A program made the translations under genes and the position numbers. 64,000 nucleotides of DNA from CAYNWT01 sp964485095. Lineage in GTDB: Bacteria; Planctomycetota; Planctomycetia; Planctomycetales; Planctomycetaceae. The notes beneath the pieces are model-generated. The model was not told the origin of the DNA. It made no database searches and saw only the letters and a list, made by a program, of their open reading frames with translations. How positions within the stretch are numbered: position 1 is the stretch's first letter; each line of letters starts with the position of its first letter. This document shows positions 43,838-53,199 of the stretch, piece after piece. The stretch spans positions 1 through 64,000 of the forward strand of contig CAZAIB010000016.1 of NCBI GenBank assembly GCA_964485095.1, given 5' to 3'.

Positions 43838-45643
43838 TCACACGTCGAGGCCGACCAGACGCATGAGTTCAATTGCGTTGCTCTTTTTGACAACACCGGG
43901 ACGGAGGTTGTAATCGAACGTCATTTCGCCGTCTTTCAGCGTGTCAGCGAAGTGAACATTCTCGGTTCCCGGAATACTGGTTCCGATCTCTGTCAAAGCG
44001 AGGTCGTGCGTCGTGACCATGCCGATGGCGTTGCGATCGACAAGGCTACAAATCACGGCTTCGGCGCCGATGCGGCGGTCATGTGAATTGGTTCCCTGTA
44101 GGATTTCGTCCAACAGGAACAATAGCGGCAGTTCTTTGTCTGCCAGGTCCACAACGCTTTTTAGTCGGCCCAATACGGCGAAGAACAGCGACTTGCCTTC
44201 CTGCAACGAATCGCTCACACGCATCGCCGTGCCAACCTGCATGCACGAAACCTCCATCGACTTCGCGTTAACCGGAGCTCCGGCCAGGGCCAGCACCGTG
44301 TTGGTTCCGACTGTTCGAAGCAGCGTGCTTTTGCCGGACATGTTGGAACCACTAATCAACATCAGCCGGTCGTCCGCCGTCAGGCTCACGCTGTTGCGAA
44401 TGCACTGGGACTCGGGCAGCAGAGGGTGCCCAATCTGCTCGCCGCGGAAGGTTGTTTTGTCTTCGCTGATCGTCGGGAACGCGTAGTCCGGGTGTTCGTA
44501 AGCGTATCCGCCCAGTGACACGATGGCTTCGAAGTCGCCGACTGCGTCCAACCATGTTTCAATGTGCCGACCGACGGCTGATCGCCAAAGCTCAATCGAA
44601 TGCGCCAAGTGGATGGGCAGACACAGCACGATCCCGATTGGCAGGAAGAACTGGTTCCTCATTGAGTTGTTGAGATAGCCGACTCGCTTGGCCAGATACT
44701 TCACCGTTTGCGATGGCGGCTTGCCGTCAACTTCAAGGCGTCTGCCCACGTGGCCCAGGAACTCGCATTTGAATTGGCGTTCTTCGATGAGATCCAGAAC
44801 CTTGGAGAGGATGTCCAACCCTTCCTGGGCGTCGTCCATTCCGTCGACGACTCGAGCGATGCGGCGCTGTTGAAAGAACAGAAATGGAATTTGTACCAGC
44901 AGAACCAGTATCAGGGGGGTAATGCCGAGCCCGGCGAACATCCATCCGGCAATCGCCAGCAACGATAAGGCGGTTAGGATGTAGGCGAAGATGCGGATGC
45001 CGGAGGGAACCGGTTCGGCTGGTTCTGAAGCCCAGCGTTTCAGTTGGTCCTGGTTGAGATCTTCTGAGACGTCGGCATCAAGCAGTGCGAGTTCTTCGCG
45101 GAGGTTCAGGTTGTCGCGGAGTTCAGAGACCGCTGCCTGGCGTTCTTCGACGCGAGGCTTGTCGGCGGGAGTTCGTAGCCAGGCTGCCAGGCGATCGTGT
45201 CCGGCGGGAGTCTGAGCCCAGCAGATCAGTTGGAACAACGAACCATCACCAAACAGGTCCAAATCGTCGGTGTAGACGTGTTCCGGATTCCTGTACTGAA
45301 CTCCTGATGAGCGGGTTCCGGACCATTGGTCGTTCAGCCTGGCCACACCGGTTTCGTAGAGCTCAAATCGGCGTTGGCTGAGGTCCCTTTGACGCCGGCA
45401 GCGGCCGTGAACAATCACAGCGATGGCGAAAAGCAGGAAAGCCGGGATGACCAGCCAGGACTCGACGTAGCCCTTGGCTCCCAGTCCCAGCAGGACAATC
45501 ATGGCCACAAAACTAAGCCAGCGCAGCGTGGCGAGACGCGAATCACGGGTATTTAGTCGCTGAAAGGTTCCCTCAGCTTCGTCCAGTCGACGCTGGTATT
45601 CGGCCTTGGGTTTGTGAGAATTAGACGGCTCAGACGCACTCAT
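43838..45643 (-). CDS. Membrane-bound MutS-like ATPase
   Basis: A 601-aa protein. Two helices near residues 45-80 and two more near 215-260 place it in the membrane, unlike true MutS. The C-terminal MutS-type ATPase has Walker A GSNMSGKST (about 433), Walker B LLFLLDEILQGTNSHDR (about 510), and a switch region MVTTHDLAL. There is no mismatch-recognition domain. Such membrane MutS relatives occur in several phyla; their role is unknown and probably not mismatch repair. Confidence 0.9.
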   Translation of the reverse strand: MSASEPSNSHKPKAEYQRRLDEAEGTFQRLNTRDSRLATLRWLSFVAMIVLLGLGAKGYVESWLVIPAFLLFAIAVIVHGRCRRQRDLSQRRFELYETGVARLNDQWSGTRSSGVQYRNPEHVYTDDLDLFGDGSLFQLICWAQTPAGHDRLAAWLRTPADKPRVEERQAAVSELRDNLNLREELALLDADVSEDLNQDQLKRWASEPAEPVPSGIRIFAYILTALSLLAIAGWMFAGLGITPLILVLLVQIPFLFFQQRRIARVVDGMDDAQEGLDILSKVLDLIEERQFKCEFLGHVGRRLEVDGKPPSQTVKYLAKRVGYLNNSMRNQFFLPIGIVLCLPIHLAHSIELWRSAVGRHIETWLDAVGDFEAIVSLGGYAYEHPDYAFPTISEDKTTFRGEQIGHPLLPESQCIRNSVSLTADDRLMLISGSNMSGKSTLLRTVGTNTVLALAGAPVNAKSMEVSCMQVGTAMRVSDSLQEGKSLFFAVLGRLKSVVDLADKELPLLFLLDEILQGTNSHDRRIGAEAVICSLVDRNAIGMVTTHDLALTEIGTSIPGTENVHFADTLKDGEMTFDYNLRPGVVKKSNAIELMRLVGLDV

Positions 45644-45798
45644 CGCGGGATTGTAGCTTTGCAGGAGGGATATCGCACCGATGCCGATACCTCTTTTAGC
45701 TGGCTTCAGCAGTTAGGCAATCGTCCCGTTGCATAGGTGGGCAGACCCGTTTACACTCTGCACCGTCGGAAAAGCGTGATCTCACAGGAACCAAGACA

Positions 45799-46008
45799 GT
45801 GACTATCGATAAGAGCCTCAAAGGCGGCGGACGTCTGGTCCGTTCTCGAAACGTTCTCAAACGCGGCGAGCGGATTGCTCGACTGCAAATCGAAGACCGC
45901 TGGGAAGAGGGGCAGAGCCCGCTCGGCCTCCCCAAAGTGCGCGTCATCAAGACCGTTGTTGGTAAGAAGAAGAAAAAGAAGAAGAAGGAAGAAGACGAAG
46001 ACAAGTAA
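45799..46008 (+). CDS. Small basic protein (Planctomycetes/Verrucomicrobia type)
   Basis: A 69-aa highly basic protein with the family core SLKGGGRLVRSRNVLKRGERI and LPKVRVIKTVVGKK, ending in a Lys tract and an acidic tail. Small basic proteins of this type are conserved in the PVC superphylum and have been linked to ribosomes or RNA (family knowledge; function not proven). It is a single-gene unit followed by a strong intrinsic terminator, which suggests high expression. Confidence 0.85.
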   Translation: MTIDKSLKGGGRLVRSRNVLKRGERIARLQIEDRWEEGQSPLGLPKVRVIKTVVGKKKKKKKKEEDEDK

Positions 46009-46036
46009 GCCAACAACTTGTCACCGAATCAATAAG

Positions 46037-46068
46037 AAAAGCCGTGCGATCAATCGCACGGCTTTTTT
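46037..46068 (+). terminator. Intrinsic terminator of the small basic protein gene
   Basis: GCCGTGCGAT-CA-ATCGCACGGC (46041-46062) is a perfect 10-bp stem with a two-base centre, preceded by AAAA and followed by TTTTTTG. This is a textbook rho-independent terminator, 28 bases after the stop codon. Confidence 0.92.
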
Positions 46069-46221
46069 GTTTTGCACTGACTTTAGAAGTCATCCTCCCT
46101 TTGGGAGGGTCGCGAGGCACGAGCGGGGAGGGTTTCCCAGTGCAGTGCCAATTGGCCCGTTTCGCTTTGTTCCGGCTTGGACGGAACCCGTTCAACCGAG
46201 AGCCAACAACGCAAGCGCGTT

Positions 46222-46452
46222 CTAGCGCTTGTATCCGAGGCTGCTGATCACGTTGTAGAGTTCTTCGATCGTGATGAACCGGCGACGGTTCTCAAGCTTG
46301 TACTTGTCAATCGCCTTGCCCAGTTCGGTGATGTCCGGATTGTCTGAATTGTGGGCATCAGAAAACTGACGTCGCTCAACGCCAGGCGCCCCTGAGCCGG
46401 CCTGCCGTCGATCGACGAACTCGGCGTCCTTCTTCTCAGTAAGTTCTTGCAT
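46222..46452 (-). CDS. Small conserved planctomycete-type protein
   Basis: A 76-aa soluble protein with a charged N-terminal half and a C-terminal block LGKAIDKYKLENRRRFITIEELYNVISSLGYKR that looks well conserved and helical. I recognise the pattern as a recurring small planctomycete protein but know no function. The start at 46452 is the first ATG before the compact region; the open frame extends further upstream without homology. It is divergent from gpsA, sharing a spacer of about 190 bp. Confidence 0.65.
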   Translation of the reverse strand: MQELTEKKDAEFVDRRQAGSGAPGVERRQFSDAHNSDNPDITELGKAIDKYKLENRRRFITIEELYNVISSLGYKR

Positions 46453-46643
46453 TAGAATCACACTCGCTGGTCTGTTGGTACTCAAACTCGTCCACCTAAA
46501 AGGTAGGACAGATTGCAAACGCTGGCGGAGATCCCCGGAGACTCCGCGGTGAATGTCGCCCATCGGCCCGCGCTCTTTCGGGTTCTTCCGGATATGAGGA
46601 CAGTGCAACGGAAGCCTCCGAGGTCACTGATAGGTTGGTCGGT

Positions 46644-47639
46644 ATGAACGGAACAGTCACGATTCTTGGCGGTGGGGCCATGGCCACAGCATGTGCCGTT
46701 CTGCTGGCAGAGAAGCCGGAACAGCGCGTTACGATCTGGGCTCGCAACCCCGATTACGCTCGCAGCATGCGAGAGACAAGGGAGAACCAGCGCCTGCTGC
46801 CTGGCATCACAATCCCGGACAGCATTCAGATTACATCCGACATTGCGGATGCGGTTAGCGACGCGAACCTGCTGGTCGCATCGATTCCAACCAAGCATCT
46901 GCGAGAAGGACTGACCGCCATTCGCGAGTCGGTTCCCGCCAACGTTCCCGTTGTCAGTGTCATCAAGGGAATCGAGAACGGAACCTTCCAGCGTCCGAGC
47001 GAAGTCATCACCGATGTGCTTGGTTCCCGCTCTGTCGTTGCGCTCGGCGGCCCCAGTCACGCTGAAGAAATCGCTCGCGGTCTACCGGCGTCGGTCGTCG
47101 CAGCCAGCGAAGACCAGGAACTTGGGAAGACCGTCCAGCAGGCGTTCACGACAGAACGGTTCCGTGTTTACACCAACAGTGATCTACTGGGAGTCGAACT
47201 GGCCGGCGCGCTGAAGAATGTCATCGCAATCGCGGCCGGCATCTGTGATGGAATTGGCTATGGAGACAATGCCAAGTCCGCTTTGCTGACCCGCGGCCTG
47301 GTTGAGATGACTCGATTCGGAATGGCGATGGGTTCGCAGCAACTTACGTTTGCAGGCCTGGCTGGCATCGGAGATCTGATCACGACCTGTACCAGCCCGC
47401 ACGGACGGAACCGACGTGTTGGCGAAATGCTTGGCAAGGGCAAGACTCGCGAACAGATCATCGAAGAGATGGTCGCCGTTGCAGAGGGACTCACAACAAC
47501 CAGCAGCGTGGTCGAACTGGCTGAAGCGAAAGGCATCGACATGCCAATCACCCGCGAAGTTCACGCGGTTCTTTTTGACGGCAAATCCCCACGAGACGCC
47601 ACCGACGCCTTGATGATGCGACCACCGCGAAGCGAATAG
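46644..47639 (+). CDS. gpsA: NAD(P)-dependent glycerol-3-phosphate dehydrogenase
   Basis: A 331-aa enzyme making sn-glycerol-3-phosphate from dihydroxyacetone phosphate for phospholipid synthesis. The nucleotide-binding VTILGGGAMATACA is at the N-terminus, then VSVIKGIENGTFQRPSEV, ALGGPSHAEEIARG, VELAGALKNVIAIAAGICDG (catalytic Lys) and GIGDLITTCTSPHGRNRRVG, all family signatures. The first Gly motif reads GGGAMAT rather than the common GxGxWGT, still fitting a Rossmann loop. ATG 46644 is chosen over a TTG three codons upstream. Confidence 0.96.
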   Translation: MNGTVTILGGGAMATACAVLLAEKPEQRVTIWARNPDYARSMRETRENQRLLPGITIPDSIQITSDIADAVSDANLLVASIPTKHLREGLTAIRESVPANVPVVSVIKGIENGTFQRPSEVITDVLGSRSVVALGGPSHAEEIARGLPASVVAASEDQELGKTVQQAFTTERFRVYTNSDLLGVELAGALKNVIAIAAGICDGIGYGDNAKSALLTRGLVEMTRFGMAMGSQQLTFAGLAGIGDLITTCTSPHGRNRRVGEMLGKGKTREQIIEEMVAVAEGLTTTSSVVELAEAKGIDMPITREVHAVLFDGKSPRDATDALMMRPPRSE

Positions 47640-47702
47640 CGGCGGTGATCGGCAAAGTCGTTGGTTGCCGGCCACCGTCCCAAATCCGAACGCTGTCGGC
47701 CA

Positions 47703-49091
47703 CTACTTTCCGAGGACAAGCTCGACGCTCTTGGCCTTCTTGCCGTCAAACTCGACGACCTGTGAGGGATATTTGGTGTTCCCGTTCCGTGGGTTCGGGT
47801 AAGCACTCACTGTGTACTTTCCTGGCGGTACGTTGCGGAAGATTTTCTCACCCCGCGCGTTAATCCTGGCCGAACCACCCCAACTGCCGACAACGTTTCC
47901 ACCTTCAGGCGTGACCTCAACGATGTGATCACCCGTCGGCATCTCGTTGTTCGGATAGCGAACTCGGACTCGTAACATTCCCGCGATTTCCATCGACACC
48001 GTCATACCGTCCACGATCTTCTTCGCGAATGCACTACCAACAGAAGAATACCCGCGTTTGCGAGTGCTCACGTGACAGTAGCCCGGCGGGACACTCTCAA
48101 ACACAAACGCACCATTCTTGTCGGTCTTCGTTTCCGGTAAATCCGCAAGCTGATAGCCAAGTCCATTCATCGCAATGTTCCCAGACAGGCGCACGTTGGC
48201 TTCAGGAACCGGCGAACCAAGCGAGTCAGCCACCTTCCCTGTAAATTCCATGCCTTTGACCAACTGGACGTTCTCGAACCGCAGTAACGTAAGCGGCCCG
48301 ATTTCTTCATAGCCCACTCGCCGAGCCACATAACCATCCGCTCGAACAACGATGCCGTACGTGCCGGGCGGAACCTTGCGCAGATCGAAGTTGCCACGTT
48401 GGTCTGTCGCGCCGGAAGTTAGTTTCATCGTGGCATCGCGCGGCTTCAGTTGAATGGTTGCATTGGGGATGGGCTTCGACGTTTGCATGTCGAACACAGC
48501 CCCCCGCACAACTGCGCCGGCATCTTTGGTCAGACCAACGCTGGAAAGTCGTTCGTCAATCACGGTGACACCAGCGGGCACTTTGATCTTCGACCAATCG
48601 ATGGTGCCGGTGAGATACACTTCGAGCTTTGGCGGAGCCAGCGGTTGCCGAAAATGCGGGATCTGATCGGCCAGAAATGTGGATTCACGATCGTTGTAAA
48701 GTTGGTACCAATTCGACGGCGTACACACAATAAATCGCCAGTCAACACGCGACGCTTTTGGCTTGTCCTTTTCCTTCAACCAGAAGCTGTGTTTCTCACC
48801 CTCACGAATAATCAACTCCTTACGAGGCGCGATGATTTTGCCAAACTTGTCCAGCGCGTCGGCAAACTTCTTTGTGTCACCGCGGTAGAGAAAGTGATAC
48901 TGACCGCCACCGAACGAAGGGCCTTCCCACCAACCAAGTCGAATCTCCAGATTCGCGAGCGGTAGCGTTCCCGCCGGCCAATCGTGATCCACAGTTGGCC
49001 TATTGCCTTTGACGCCGTTGATGATCGGCACACTTGCCGGGCAGCTTGCGGCGAAGGTCAGTGACGTGACGACGAAGAGAAGGTAACGCAT
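47703..49091 (-). CDS. Secreted protein with carboxypeptidase-regulatory-like domains
   Basis: A 462-aa protein with a signal peptide (about residues 1-19). After an N-terminal region of about 190 residues rich in Trp, at least three transthyretin-like beta-sandwich repeats follow: VVRGAVFDMQTSKPIPNATIQL, EFTGKVADSLGSPVPEANVRL and a last one with NVPPGKYTVSAYPNPRNG. These are CarboxypepD_reg-type modules used for adhesion or carbohydrate binding at the cell surface. No catalytic domain is seen. It is convergent with gpsA. Confidence 0.85.
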   Translation of the reverse strand: MRYLLFVVTSLTFAASCPASVPIINGVKGNRPTVDHDWPAGTLPLANLEIRLGWWEGPSFGGGQYHFLYRGDTKKFADALDKFGKIIAPRKELIIREGEKHSFWLKEKDKPKASRVDWRFIVCTPSNWYQLYNDRESTFLADQIPHFRQPLAPPKLEVYLTGTIDWSKIKVPAGVTVIDERLSSVGLTKDAGAVVRGAVFDMQTSKPIPNATIQLKPRDATMKLTSGATDQRGNFDLRKVPPGTYGIVVRADGYVARRVGYEEIGPLTLLRFENVQLVKGMEFTGKVADSLGSPVPEANVRLSGNIAMNGLGYQLADLPETKTDKNGAFVFESVPPGYCHVSTRKRGYSSVGSAFAKKIVDGMTVSMEIAGMLRVRVRYPNNEMPTGDHIVEVTPEGGNVVGSWGGSARINARGEKIFRNVPPGKYTVSAYPNPRNGNTKYPSQVVEFDGKKAKSVELVLGK

Positions 49092-49213
49092 GGGTAGCCT
49101 CGTGTCAGAAGCGAATCAGGTGAGGTTCAGAGTACCATTGTTCAATCACTACGAGGTGTCGTTACAACTTGTGGAACGTGGAGCGCAGAATGTTGCAAAC
49201 AATCACATTGGTG

Positions 49214-49718
49214 TTATGAGGCTCTGCCGGGTGAAATCGCGGGTTTCAACTTCGTGTGTATTTTGTGTGACAGCCAATCGTAGAAGACTAAGCTGGCGCA
49301 GCCACACGCGATAGCCAACGCATACGACTGGTAAACCAAGGGGCCCCAACCAGCCCACGTAATGCAGGTCAAGCCCGGCAAGTAGATGGTGGCAATTCGC
49401 AGCATCGAAATTGCAACTTCTATTGGAACTGCGAAACGCCGATTCGAAATGCGACAGTATCCCTCCCAGTAGAGAGGCAGAATAAACGCAGGCGTGAGCG
49501 TGACAATTGGTTCCATGACGTTGAACGGCAGCCCCGGCACCGCGGTGAACCCAAACCTCGGGAGGAAGTAGCCCAGTACCCAGGCGACCGCGAGGACCGC
49601 AAGTGTCCACGCGACGCGGGGTCTTGGCAGTACGAGCGGTGTCCTCGGAAACGGGTGACTCTCCGGAGCTGCTAACTGTCGGTGCCTGGTACGGGTTACT
49701 GTCGATGGTGTTCTCCAA
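49214..49718 (-). pseudogene. NPYQAP-type small membrane protein gene with a frameshift
   Basis: One frame starts (TTG 49718) with MENTIDSNPYQAP, the N-terminal signature of planctomycete membrane proteins, then loses sense. From about 49620 down another frame gives a clean polytopic protein (VAWTLAVLAVAWVLGYFL, AFILPLYW, WAGWGPLVYQSYALAIACG). Removing one base joins the two into one 167-aa protein; the run of four C/G at 49618-49621 is the likely site. It may be a sequencing error, a recent mutation or, less likely, a +1 frameshift. Function unknown. Confidence 0.65.
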
Positions 49719-49854
49719 CGTCAGGCAAATAGATTTGATTGGTGCGCTCGCTCAGTTCTGCTGCTTTGCGTGATAGTGACCGTGTTCACCGGGCCGCAGC
49801 GAACGACGTTGATTGCAGGCTCCGCGCGGCTCGCGGCTTCGGTGCAACGGACCA

Positions 49855-50280
49855 CTACTCTGTGGCTGACCGTGCTGTGCTTTTCGCACCACACCTGGTA
49901 CCACAGTATGCTGCCAGCGGAAGAACGGTAAACATCAAGACCCAATACCAGGTTGGGTATGGAAGCTGTGTCAAGTTGAGCAAAACCATTGAGAACAGGA
50001 ACACACTTACGCCATAGCCGTGCCAGGGATTTCTATTGTGCCCAAGGCGGGTTGCGATGAAGGAGCAGATGAGCATCGTGACCCCGTAGCCAACACCACC
50101 TAGCAAAGCCAGCACCCAGGCAGGATAGGTTTCAACCTGACGCGAAATCTCCTCAAAGGTTCCGGCAAAGTCTTCAGGCCATGGATGCAGTATCGAGCTT
50201 ACGCCTTCGATCACGATAAAAAGAAGGATCGCAGCAGCGATGCTCAGAATGACTGCCAGAACGCTCTTGAGAATGTGCAT
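49855..50280 (-). CDS. Four-helix membrane protein, unknown function
   Basis: A 141-aa protein with four hydrophobic segments (near residues 7-30, 54-78, 87-106 and 112-130) and short loops. The second segment (VLALLGGVGYGVTMLICSFIATRLG) contains small-residue packing motifs. I recognise no family. It is on the same strand as the frameshifted membrane gene, 136 bp away. Confidence 0.7.
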   Translation of the reverse strand: MHILKSVLAVILSIAAAILLFIVIEGVSSILHPWPEDFAGTFEEISRQVETYPAWVLALLGGVGYGVTMLICSFIATRLGHNRNPWHGYGVSVFLFSMVLLNLTQLPYPTWYWVLMFTVLPLAAYCGTRCGAKSTARSATE

Positions 50281-50592
50281 ACCACCGCATTTCGTTTAAG
50301 CGGAACAACGTCAACATCACTGGACGCCGGGAGTGATGTGCATTTCGAATTCGGTACCGATCCGGCGTTTGTGATTGCTCTTTAAGGGCTTCTTAATTCG
50401 CCCAGTTGGCGTTCACGGACGGTCGCAACTACTCGATTGCCCGCCACAAGTACCTGGCCCCATGCTTGAAAGCTGGCATCTTGCAAAGATTGATTGTGTG
50501 GCGTCTCAATCATTGCCCTGAGGCAAATCAGATCAATGACCACAGCCAAATGTTGGCCGTTCTATACCAAGCGTTTTGACCCAAAACGAAAA
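50281..50592. other. Spacer, nothing recognised
   Basis: About 310 bp between the four-helix protein and the tRNA-Asp terminator. No coding frame, strong hairpin or known RNA motif is visible. The promoter of the minus-strand membrane gene should lie near its left end. Confidence 0.4.
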
Positions 50593-50626
50593 AAACGCTG
50601 GCAGTCATAAATGACTACCAGCGTTT
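50593..50626 (-). terminator. Intrinsic terminator of tRNA-Asp
   Basis: AAACGCTGG...CCAGCGTTT (50593-50601 with 50618-50626) plus inner AGTCAT/ATGACT pairs form a stem of about 15 bp with a two-base centre. On the minus strand it is followed by TTTTTCGTTTTGG, giving a U-rich tail, and lies 13 bases past the tRNA 3' end. Confidence 0.88.
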
Positions 50627-50638
50627 GACTTCTGTAAG

Positions 50639-50712
<74 letters not shown>

Positions 50713-50869
50713 TCGCTGGGCAGATCTTAGTCATGCTTTGATCGGAACTCAAGCCGACAACACTTGAGTTTTGTAGTTCAGACAGCGTGAAAACCGATCG
50801 GTTCGCTTTGGTTCGGGCCAGTCGCACGGGTAATCCGTGAGATGCCGCAAAACCGGCGAAACAACACCG

Positions 50870-52315
50870 CTAATTGTCCGGTGCCAGACCGTCACGGAAG
50901 GCGTCTGTGGGCAGTTCCTTGCCCGTGATCGCCTTGAATTGGCTAGTAAGCTGATGAACATAGATTTCTGTGGGTTCCACAACCGTACAGCCGCGAGCTC
51001 GACCTTCGTCCGTCAGCGCCGATTCATCCGGGAACCGGCTGACATCCATCAAAGTCATGTGTTCCCGAAGAATCGATGGGTTCAGGCTGCGCGTTGATGC
51101 CTGGCCGACGGAAATATCGGGGTCTGTGTAGATGAGGAACTCGGTCACCGTGTCGTAGATCGCCGCCCATTGCACGGCCGACGCTCCGTATTCCTGCGCC
51201 AAAGCACTGGCTTGTTTGTCGTCAGGTGTCGCAATGCTAATCGCCGCGTCCGCTTCCTGAAGCAAAGGCAGCAGGGCCCGCGACATCGAGTTTCCGCCGA
51301 TGACCATGACTCGGCGTCTGGCCAGGTCTTTGCCGGTCGCCTTGATGGCAGCGATGGCGGCTTTGCGTAACGTGTTGTGCCCATGCCAGCCGTCGTCTCG
51401 ACGAAGCAGCAGGTCGGCATATTGAGATTCTTTGACCGTTCGGTGATGGTGCTGGATCAGCGGATAGCTGGCGCCGACCTCCTTCGCTCCGACAATCAAT
51501 CCCCTGATCTTCAATGTCGATAGCATCTTGTCAACGTTCTTCATGTTCCCAATACGTAGCGGCAGGCAACGCACGTCGGCGCCGAATTTTCGGAACGCTT
51601 CGTTAAGAACTTTGATCGATGTGAGTTCCGTTTCTCCCACACCAACGATCCCTACGAAGCGCGTCTTCCGTTCGATGTCTCCCCACGCGTACGATTCAGT
51701 CAGGTCCCAGACCGTCTTTTGACCTTCGTGAGCCTGCATGCCTTGTTCAAGCGCCGCGTAGATCCAGGGAGAACCAAATTTTCGGCCGAGTAGTGAGAAG
51801 GTGACGCTGGAATCTCCCAAACCCGTGCCGACAACGGGGAGTTCCCGCTTGGCAGAGACGGCAGCCAGCAGCGGCCACGCTTCGTCCAGCGTCGCAGTTG
51901 GCCAGGTAAACTTCACCACGTCGGCTTTGTTGTGCTTCGCCTGGATGAAGAAGTTGTCAACATTGCCCAGCGGCTTATCGATGCTGTTGATGCTGATGAC
52001 TCGTTTCACATCACCGAACCGCGGGATCTTCTCAGCAATGTCGATTTCAAGTTCGATATAGGCTGGGTTCGCAATGATTGCGCTACGCAATAGCTGCAGG
52101 CGATCTTCTTCAGAACCTTCCCAGTTGCCGCCGTCTTCTTTGCGTCGGCACGAAACCAGAATCGGTTTGTCGAACCCGGTCAACATGTCGCCGAGGTCGG
52201 GTGTCTTGATGAGCTTGTCCAGGCAAACTTCAATCAGGTCGCCATGACGCGAGGCATTGAGAATATCGACCTTGGCGAGGCGACGTGATTCGGGCGTGAC
52301 AGAAATACAGATCAT
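50870..52315 (-). CDS. AroDE-like bifunctional protein with altered active sites
   Basis: A 481-aa fusion. Residues of about 1-220 resemble type I 3-dehydroquinate dehydratase: the Schiff-base Lys is likely Lys135 (VVKFTW) and an Arg is kept in LLGRKFGSPW, but the usual catalytic His site reads ISINSID and lacks His. Residues of about 225-481 resemble shikimate dehydrogenase, but the SxSP substrate motif, the NVTxPxK motif (here LIVGAKE) and the NTD motif (NTL) are changed. The NADP-binding loop is VMVIGGNSMS. It may be a divergent functional enzyme or a paralogue with a new role. It lies alone downstream of unknown genes. Confidence 0.78.
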   Translation of the reverse strand: MICISVTPESRRLAKVDILNASRHGDLIEVCLDKLIKTPDLGDMLTGFDKPILVSCRRKEDGGNWEGSEEDRLQLLRSAIIANPAYIELEIDIAEKIPRFGDVKRVISINSIDKPLGNVDNFFIQAKHNKADVVKFTWPTATLDEAWPLLAAVSAKRELPVVGTGLGDSSVTFSLLGRKFGSPWIYAALEQGMQAHEGQKTVWDLTESYAWGDIERKTRFVGIVGVGETELTSIKVLNEAFRKFGADVRCLPLRIGNMKNVDKMLSTLKIRGLIVGAKEVGASYPLIQHHHRTVKESQYADLLLRRDDGWHGHNTLRKAAIAAIKATGKDLARRRVMVIGGNSMSRALLPLLQEADAAISIATPDDKQASALAQEYGASAVQWAAIYDTVTEFLIYTDPDISVGQASTRSLNPSILREHMTLMDVSRFPDESALTDEGRARGCTVVEPTEIYVHQLTSQFKAITGKELPTDAFRDGLAPDN

Positions 52316-52420
52316 TGGAAGTGGCTCCGGTGAGTTCTGCGGCGTCCCGAGTCTACCGCTAGCGACAATGTATCCTCGCGGTTGGGAAGGTGGAAGGTGG
52401 AGCGCGCGGTGCTCGGTCGG

Positions 52421-52978
52421 CTATTTTATGACGGGCAGCAGGGGGAGTAGGGCGGTGACGTCTTCGACGGTGACCATTGGTAGCGGTTTGAAGCCGGTTG
52501 TTGCTGTTCGGAACGACTGCAGTGCGCATTCTTTCTCGATGACGTACCAGCGGTTGTATTGCTGGCGCATGTTGTTGACGTAGTCGTAGTCCAAGTCGGC
52601 AACGTAGCTGGACCAGCGGGTGTTGAAGCGTTCGAAGGCCGCGATGAGCTGGTCGATGGCGGCTTGAACCTGCGATTGCTTCGTAGCGGGAGCGAGCATG
52701 CGCTTGAGTTGTGGGTTCCACTTTGAGTGAAGCGAACGCAGTTCACTGGCGCTATCGGCCGTGATGAACGGTTCGCAGGCCTGGAAGTGTGGAGCCAGCG
52801 TGGCCAGGCGGCCAAGTCGCAGCGTGGGAATGTTTAACCATTCAGCTCGCTGCTTGCGGGCGCGTTCCAGCAGGAATACCCACGCGTTTTCTGTATCGCG
52901 AGCGCGTCTTAGGAACGCGGGTTCGTCGAAGCTACCAGCGATTTGCTGGAAGACCTGTTGTTCGTCATCGGTCCGCAT
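52421..52978 (-). CDS. Conserved planctomycete-type protein, unknown function
   Basis: A 185-aa soluble, mostly helical protein with many Arg, Trp and Tyr (RDTENAWVFLLERARKQR, YVADLDYDYVNNMRQQYNRWYV). No signal peptide or membrane segment. It reads as a planctomycete-specific protein without a family I can name. It ends about 105 bp upstream of the AroDE-like gene on the same strand, so they could be co-transcribed. Confidence 0.6.
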   Translation of the reverse strand: MRTDDEQQVFQQIAGSFDEPAFLRRARDTENAWVFLLERARKQRAEWLNIPTLRLGRLATLAPHFQACEPFITADSASELRSLHSKWNPQLKRMLAPATKQSQVQAAIDQLIAAFERFNTRWSSYVADLDYDYVNNMRQQYNRWYVIEKECALQSFRTATTGFKPLPMVTVEDVTALLPLLPVIK

Positions 52979-53199
52979 AGCGAGAGTTTAAACAGGAAGC
53001 CCGACATCGCAAAATGCTGAGCAAAATGACGTGACACTTTCCGCCTCGTTGAAGGGCTGCGCTTGCACGCGCAGGTCAACACCGTTAACAAGCTGCATCA
53101 CCAAAAATGACGGCTGCTGAGAAGCGTGGTGTGAGAGTCGTTGCTGTTTCGAGCAGCCGTGTTGATTCGTTCTTGAGAGCCAGATTCCGGAGCCATCCA

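Noticed and set aside
45696..46016. Minus-strand frame over the small basic protein gene
   Set aside because: The Phe/Ser-rich translation results from the Lys-codon tract on the other strand.
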